In this document: in pieces, positions 14,966 through 18,220 of the stretch
How positions within the stretch are numbered: position 1 is the stretch's first letter
Layout: the number at the start of each line of letters is the position of its first letter
From: Firmicutes bacterium UBA2296
GTDB lineage: Bacteria; Bacillota; UBA994
Reading direction: 5' to 3'
NCBI GenBank assembly: GCA_002345475.1
Contig: DDWC01000006.1
Span: 1-18,220 of the forward strand
DNA length: 18,220 bases
Translations under genes and position numbers: made by a program
The notes under the pieces: model-generated
What the model was told of the DNA's origin: nothing
What the model saw: the letters and a program-made list of their open reading frames with translations, nothing else
Database searches by the model: none

Positions 14966-15274
14966 TTACCCGCGGATAGCGGCAACCAGTTGTCCCGCCG
15001 AATCCTGACAAATGCGGTCTTCAAAGTCGGAATGTCTGTGTTTAAGATGGTCAATCAGTTTGTCGCCAAACTCCTTGCGGTTTATGTCACCAACCGCTTC
15101 ACTCAGCTTGACGAAATGCTTTAGAGCGCTCTGTGTGTTCTCGCTGGTCCATATCGGGTCCGCTACTTTAAGGATCGTTTTCATCTGTTTGTCATTCAGT
15201 TTGATGTTGGTCTTTCCAACCAGTTCCGCGAATTCCATGGCGACTTCATAAAGGATAAAATAGTTCCCGTTCAT
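14966..15274 (-). CDS. Hypothetical protein, 102 aa, upstream of the SprT-like gene
   Basis: I do not recognise this protein. It has 102 residues, is mostly helical and charged, has no signal peptide or membrane segment, and has one Cys near the C-terminus. It starts at ATG 15274, with a textbook AAGGAGG (complement of 15283-15289) 8 bases upstream; the frame is open 13 codons further, but that lacks a ribosome binding site. It ends with TAA at 14966-14968, ahead of the SprT-like gene on the same strand, suggesting a two-gene operon. The strong ribosome binding site and clean start make it a credible gene even without a family. Confidence 0.75.
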   Translation of the reverse strand: MNGNYFILYEVAMEFAELVGKTNIKLNDKQMKTILKVADPIWTSENTQSALKHFVKLSEAVGDINRKEFGDKLIDHLKHRHSDFEDRICQDSAGQLVAAIRG

Positions 15275-15487
15275 GCAAGATGCCTCCTTAATATTATGAT
15301 CGCTGTATTCCAATATTCAGTTAATTCGACGGCGGAAGCCATTTTTCCTTCCCGGATAGCAGGGTAGCGCACAATTGTGGCGAAACTTTATGCCAGAGGA
15401 TATGCGTGCCAGCTTGATTGGCCAGAGCCGTCGTCAATGGGCAGGTCGCGAGGGTCGGTCAGCAGTTTAACAGGGGAGGTGTTCTCC

Positions 15488-16108
15488 ATGAAGAAAGTAG
15501 ATTACCGGAAGGACTTTAGGTCGCTCTATCTGCCCGCAGCAACGCCGGAAATTGTGCAGGTGCCTCTTATGTCTTTTATCTCGGTCACCGGACACGGAGA
15601 CCCTAATGCCCATGACTTCTCTCAGGCTGTTGAAGCACTGTATTCACTGAGCTACGCCGTCAAAATGTCATACCGGAAAGAGGACGCACCGGCGGCATAT
15701 TACGATTACACGGTGTTTCCGCTGGAAGGAGTCTGGGATTTGGTGAATACCGCGGTCGGTGCAGAGGACAAGACCAACTACACCTATGAAATTATGATTC
15801 GCCAGCCTGACTTCCTGGATGAGAATATGTTTCAGAGTTTCTTGACTGAAGTCAAAAAAAAGAAGCCCAATCCATATCTGGATCGGACTCAACTGATCAG
15901 CGTTGAAGAGGGGTTAGTCTGTCAGATGATGCACGTCGGAAGCTATGATACAGAGCCGGAAAGCTTCCGCCGCATGGAAGCCCATATCAGAGAACAGGGA
16001 TACAGGCGCATTTCCCTGACACACAGAGAAATATATCTTTCCGACCCGCGCCGCGTCGCTCCGGACAAACTGAAGACTCTGCTACGTTTCACGGTCTCGC
16101 GTGGGTGA
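15488..16108 (+). CDS. GyrI-like small-molecule-binding domain protein
   Basis: A 206-residue stand-alone GyrI-like (AraC effector-binding-like) domain protein. The N-terminal MKKVDYRKDFRSLYLPAATPEIVQVPLMSFISVTGHGDPN is characteristic of this subgroup. It is followed by the SYRKEDAPAAYYDYTVFPLEGVWDL block and the C-terminal IYLSDPRRVAPDKLKTLLRFTV. GyrI-like domains bind or hydrolyse small hydrophobic compounds; no DNA-binding domain is attached here, so the role is unknown. The start is ATG 15488, with GGGGAGG at 15473-15479 8 bases upstream. An in-frame upstream extension to 15377 lacks a ribosome binding site and is unlikely. It is divergent from the 102-residue gene, with a 213-base spacer containing the palindrome CACAATTGTG (15370-15379) but no promoter I would defend. 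Confidence 0.87.
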   Translation: MKKVDYRKDFRSLYLPAATPEIVQVPLMSFISVTGHGDPNAHDFSQAVEALYSLSYAVKMSYRKEDAPAAYYDYTVFPLEGVWDLVNTAVGAEDKTNYTYEIMIRQPDFLDENMFQSFLTEVKKKKPNPYLDRTQLISVEEGLVCQMMHVGSYDTEPESFRRMEAHIREQGYRRISLTHREIYLSDPRRVAPDKLKTLLRFTVSRG

Positions 16109-16160
16109 GGCGATAGTGGACAGCCGGCAGCCACCCGCCGCCAGGAGCGAATACGACAGC

Positions 16161-16199
16161 CTGACGGAATCTGATAGGAACTGATTAACCTGATGGAAG
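16161..16199. repeat. Degenerate ~10-bp tandem repeat (CTGAY-)
   Basis: Four units beginning CTGAC/CTGAT start at 16161, 16171, 16181 and 16190, with GGAA following in three of them. They are imperfect and of unknown role, and could be chance in a purine-rich stretch. Confidence 0.4.
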
Positions 16200-16321
16200 A
16201 GGGAGTGCCTGCCACTGTTACCACAGGCGAGGACACAGGCACCACAGACGTGAGATGGATGAAGAGGACCTTAGCTCCAGGCTCGTAGTTATTGGTGCTT
16301 TGCGGAATTAGACCCTTTTAT

Positions 16322-16346
16322 TGTAGGGGCACAGCACGCTGTGCCC
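16322..16346. repeat. REP-like palindrome preceded by TGTAGGGG
   Basis: GGGCACAGC (16327-16335) and GCTGTGCCC (16338-16346) form a perfect 9-bp hairpin with an AC loop, preceded by TTGTAGG. GTAGGGGC-plus-palindrome units are familiar as dispersed intergenic repeats in several bacterial phyla, where they resemble REP elements mobilised by Y1-type transposases. No transposase is in the window. Confidence 0.6.
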
Positions 16347-16375
16347 ACGTTCTCCGCACACCAATTGTCTAATGC

Positions 16376-16389
16376 CTCACGTCTCACGT
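16376..16389. repeat. Heptamer tandem repeat CTCACGT x2
   Basis: Two exact copies of CTCACGT lie in direct repeat (16376-16382, 16383-16389), followed by CTG. The second copy is part of the 12-bp inverted repeat with 16244-16255. Confidence 0.5.
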
Positions 16390-16438
16390 CTGTACAACTC
16401 ACCGCGAGCAAGAGTCTCGCCGCTACCATAGCCCCTTC

Positions 16439-16459
16439 GCTGAATGCTGAATGCTGAAT
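16439..16459. repeat. Heptamer tandem repeat GCTGAAT x3
   Basis: Three exact copies of GCTGAAT (16439-16445, 16446-16452, 16453-16459) are followed by a partial fourth (GCT-AAT) that runs into the stop codon of the exporter gene at 16461-16463. Replication slippage at such an array could vary the 3' flank of that gene. Confidence 0.75.
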
Positions 16460-16460
16460 G

Positions 16461-18220
16461 CTAATCGCCGGCAACGGCCTCTTCAAACTGGCTGTTGTAG
16501 AGTTCAGCATAGAAACCATTTCGGGCCAGAAGCTCTTCGTGCGTGCCGCTTTCCACAATGTCGCCCTCATTCATCACCAGGATGAGGTCGGCATTTTTGA
16601 TTGTCGAAAGCCGGTGGGCAATAATGAACGAGGTCCGGCCAGCCATCAGCCTGTCCATGGCGTTTTGAATGAGTAGTTCAGTCCGGGTGTCTACCGAGCT
16701 GGTGGCCTCGTCCAGAATAAGAAGAGGTGCGTTGGCCAGCACCGCGCGGGCGATGGTGAGCAGTTGCTTCTCTCCCGTGGACAGACTGGTGCTGTCGTCA
16801 AGGACGGTATGATACCCCAACGGCAGAGTTCTAATGAGGCGGTCTATGCTTATGGCTTTGCAGGCGGCTATCACGTCATCATGACTTACCCCTGGCGTAC
16901 TGTAGGCGAGGTTCTCCCGTATAGTGCCTTCGAAAAGCCAGGTGTCCTGCAGAACCATGCCAAACAACTGATGAACGTTTTCCCGGGGGATACGATGTAG
17001 AGGTACACCGTCGACGCGTATTTCCCCACCATTCAATTCGTAAAAACGCATGAGCAAGTTTACCATGGTTGTCTTGCCGGCACCGGTGGGTCCGACAATG
17101 GCTATTTTCTGGCCAGGCTGAGCCACGGCGGAAAACCCGTGGATTACCTCTTTGTCGTCATGATAGCCAAAGCGCACGTTATCAAACTCTACAAGGCCTT
17201 TGACGGCGTCCAGCCTGAGTGTCTTGTGGCTTTCATCGGCCAGTTCCGCTTCATCGAGAAAGTCGAAGACCCGCTCGCCTGCTGCCGCGGCGGATTGCAG
17301 GCTGGTGGCCACCTGGGCAATTTGGGTCAGGGGCTGGGTGAACAACCGCACGTAAACCATAAAGGCGACAATCACCCCAAAGCTGATATTGCCATTCATA
17401 ACCAGAGTCGCTCCTATGACGCAGACCGCAACGTAACCAAAGTTGCCCACAAACATCATGAGAGGTTGCATCAAACCGGAGAGAAACTGTGAGCGCCAGG
17501 CGCTGTCAAACAAATCATTGTTAATGGCGGCGAACCTTGCCTTGGCTTCCGCTTCGGCATTGTAGACCCGCACCACGCTGTGCCCGGAATACGTTTCCTC
17601 AATGTGTCCGTTTAGCGCACCGAGTTCCCGTTGCTGGCGTACGAAATGTTTCTGCGATTTGGTTATGATCAGCATCATCAAGCCAAACCCGAGCAACGAA
17701 GAGGTGACGGCGGTAGCTGTCATGGCCACACTGGTCATTAGCATCATAACAAGGGAGCCCAGAAACAGTGTGGTGGCAGACACCAGGGTGGCAACGCTCT
17801 GATTCAGGGTCTGTGCGACCATATCCACATCGTTGGTGACGCGGCTCAATACATCGCCAAAAGTAGTGTTGTCGAAGTAACTGAGGGGAAGTCGGTTAAT
17901 TTTCTGTGAGATGTCTGAACGCAGGCTGCGGGCCACCTTCTGGGTAACCGTGGCCATTATGAAACCCTGAATGTATGAGAATACAGCACTGAAACCATAA
18001 AGTACGGCCAGGATGAGGCTAATGCGGCCGACTTCAACAACATCTATTCCCGTGACTAGCCCTTCAGCTATGAGATTAGTAATGCGCTTCAGAATGTCCG
18101 GGCCCAAAATCGTGAAGATTGCCCCTGCCATTGCCAGAGAGACGGCGAGGACGATCTGCGGCAGGTAACGGCGGACATAGGCAACTATTCTGGCGATGGC
18201 CCGTTTCATGTCCTTGGGCT
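16461..18220 (-). CDS. ABC exporter half-transporter (MdlB/multidrug type), N-terminus probably outside window
   Basis: A fused membrane domain plus ATPase of the lipid/multidrug ABC exporter class (ABC_membrane then ABC_tran). From Met 18209 it has 582 residues. About six membrane segments span ~15-310. The ATPase has Walker A GPTGAGKT (373-380), Q-loop Q421, signature LSTGEKQ (476-482), Walker B LLILDE (496-501) and H532. The signature departs from LSGGQ with T and E. The frame stays open to the window edge, with P-K-D before Met 18209; no good ribosome binding site precedes that Met (AAGG only 3 bases away). Relatives often begin with an extra stretch ending in K-x-K-D before this point, so the true start is likely outside. 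MdlB-type proteins work as heterodimers, and the partner would be expected just outside the right edge. The substrate is not known. The gene ends at TAG 16461-16463, abutting a heptamer repeat. Confidence 0.9.
   Translation of the reverse strand, partial: PKDMKRAIARIVAYVRRYLPQIVLAVSLAMAGAIFTILGPDILKRITNLIAEGLVTGIDVVEVGRISLILAVLYGFSAVFSYIQGFIMATVTQKVARSLRSDISQKINRLPLSYFDNTTFGDVLSRVTNDVDMVAQTLNQSVATLVSATTLFLGSLVMMLMTSVAMTATAVTSSLLGFGLMMLIITKSQKHFVRQQRELGALNGHIEETYSGHSVVRVYNAEAEAKARFAAINNDLFDSAWRSQFLSGLMQPLMMFVGNFGYVAVCVIGATLVMNGNISFGVIVAFMVYVRLFTQPLTQIAQVATSLQSAAAAGERVFDFLDEAELADESHKTLRLDAVKGLVEFDNVRFGYHDDKEVIHGFSAVAQPGQKIAIVGPTGAGKTTMVNLLMRFYELNGGEIRVDGVPLHRIPRENVHQLFGMVLQDTWLFEGTIRENLAYSTPGVSHDDVIAACKAISIDRLIRTLPLGYHTVLDDSTSLSTGEKQLLTIARAVLANAPLLILDEATSSVDTRTELLIQNAMDRLMAGRTSFIIAHRLSTIKNADLILVMNEGDIVESGTHEELLARNGFYAELYNSQFEEAVAGD

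Larger units (their letters stand above)
16109..16460. other. Gene-free stretch with repeats
   Basis: No credible gene is found in these 352 bases; the open frames lack ribosome binding sites and family features. The stretch holds a degenerate CTGAY decamer repeat (16161-16199), a 12-bp inverted repeat pair (16244-16255 and 16382-16393), a REP-like palindrome (16327-16346) and heptamer tandem repeats (16376-16389 and 16439-16459). It separates the GyrI-like gene from the end of the exporter gene on the other strand. Confidence 0.7.

Noticed and set aside
14905..15054. N-terminal extension of the SprT-like protein
   Set aside because: It overlaps the end of the 102-aa gene by 89 bases; ATG 14904 has its own GGGTGA.
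16109..16460. CRISPR array
   Set aside because: The repeats are 7-12 bases and not regularly spaced, with no spacers and no cas genes.
16289..16570. 93-codon minus-strand frame across the repeat region
   Set aside because: It runs through the REP-like palindrome and heptamers and overlaps the exporter gene end; it has no ribosome binding site and no family features.

Overview
The window is a chromosomal segment of moderate-to-high GC content. It reads like an anaerobic Bacillota (Clostridia-type) genome. The reasons are strong AGGAGG-type ribosome binding sites, frequent GTG starts, the gene set (UPF0178, PepF-like M3 peptidase, MdlB-like exporter, GyrI-like protein) and short heptamer and REP-like repeats between genes. 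This placement is an inference; no rRNA or marker gene is present. TAG is the commonest stop codon: 8 of the 18 gene ends visible use it.

Layout. (1) 1-1634: two ABC-2 type permease subunits in tandem, the first cut by the window edge; their ATPase would lie upstream. (2) 1654-1988: a small Cys-rich protein with its own promoter and a perfect intrinsic terminator. (3) 2000-3713, minus strand: an AlkA-like DNA glycosylase overlapping a small-molecule kinase of the APH fold. A UPF0178 protein (3766-4233) is transcribed divergently from them. (4) 4455-11927: a peptide/nickel-type ABC importer operon in the order binding lipoprotein, OppB, OppC, OppD, OppF, small membrane protein. A 23-bp perfect inverted repeat ends it. 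(5) 12001-13791, minus strand: an oligoendopeptidase F-like M3 peptidase converging on the importer operon. Import of oligopeptides followed by cytosolic hydrolysis is a plausible joint role. (6) 13973-16108: a GNAT acetyltransferase interrupted by an in-frame TAG, a SprT-like zinc protein with a 102-residue partner of unknown function (minus strand), and a GyrI-like small-molecule-binding protein. (7) 16109-16460: a non-coding stretch with a REP-like palindrome, a 12-bp inverted repeat pair and short tandem repeats. (8) 16461 to the right edge, minus strand: an ABC exporter half-transporter, probably cut at its N-terminus by the window edge.

The most unusual content is in the importer operon. 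The OppC-type permease is about twice the usual length. A complete seven-repeat RCC1-like beta-propeller sits in the loop between its first and second membrane segments, which should lie outside the membrane beside the binding-protein docking face. In the same operon the OppF ATPase carries about 160 extra, highly charged, helix-rich residues between Walker A and the Q-loop. A previously unnoticed 67-residue membrane protein closes the operon. Together these suggest an elaborated importer with an external propeller and a cytoplasmic helical arm. Whether this has been described cannot be decided from the sequence alone.
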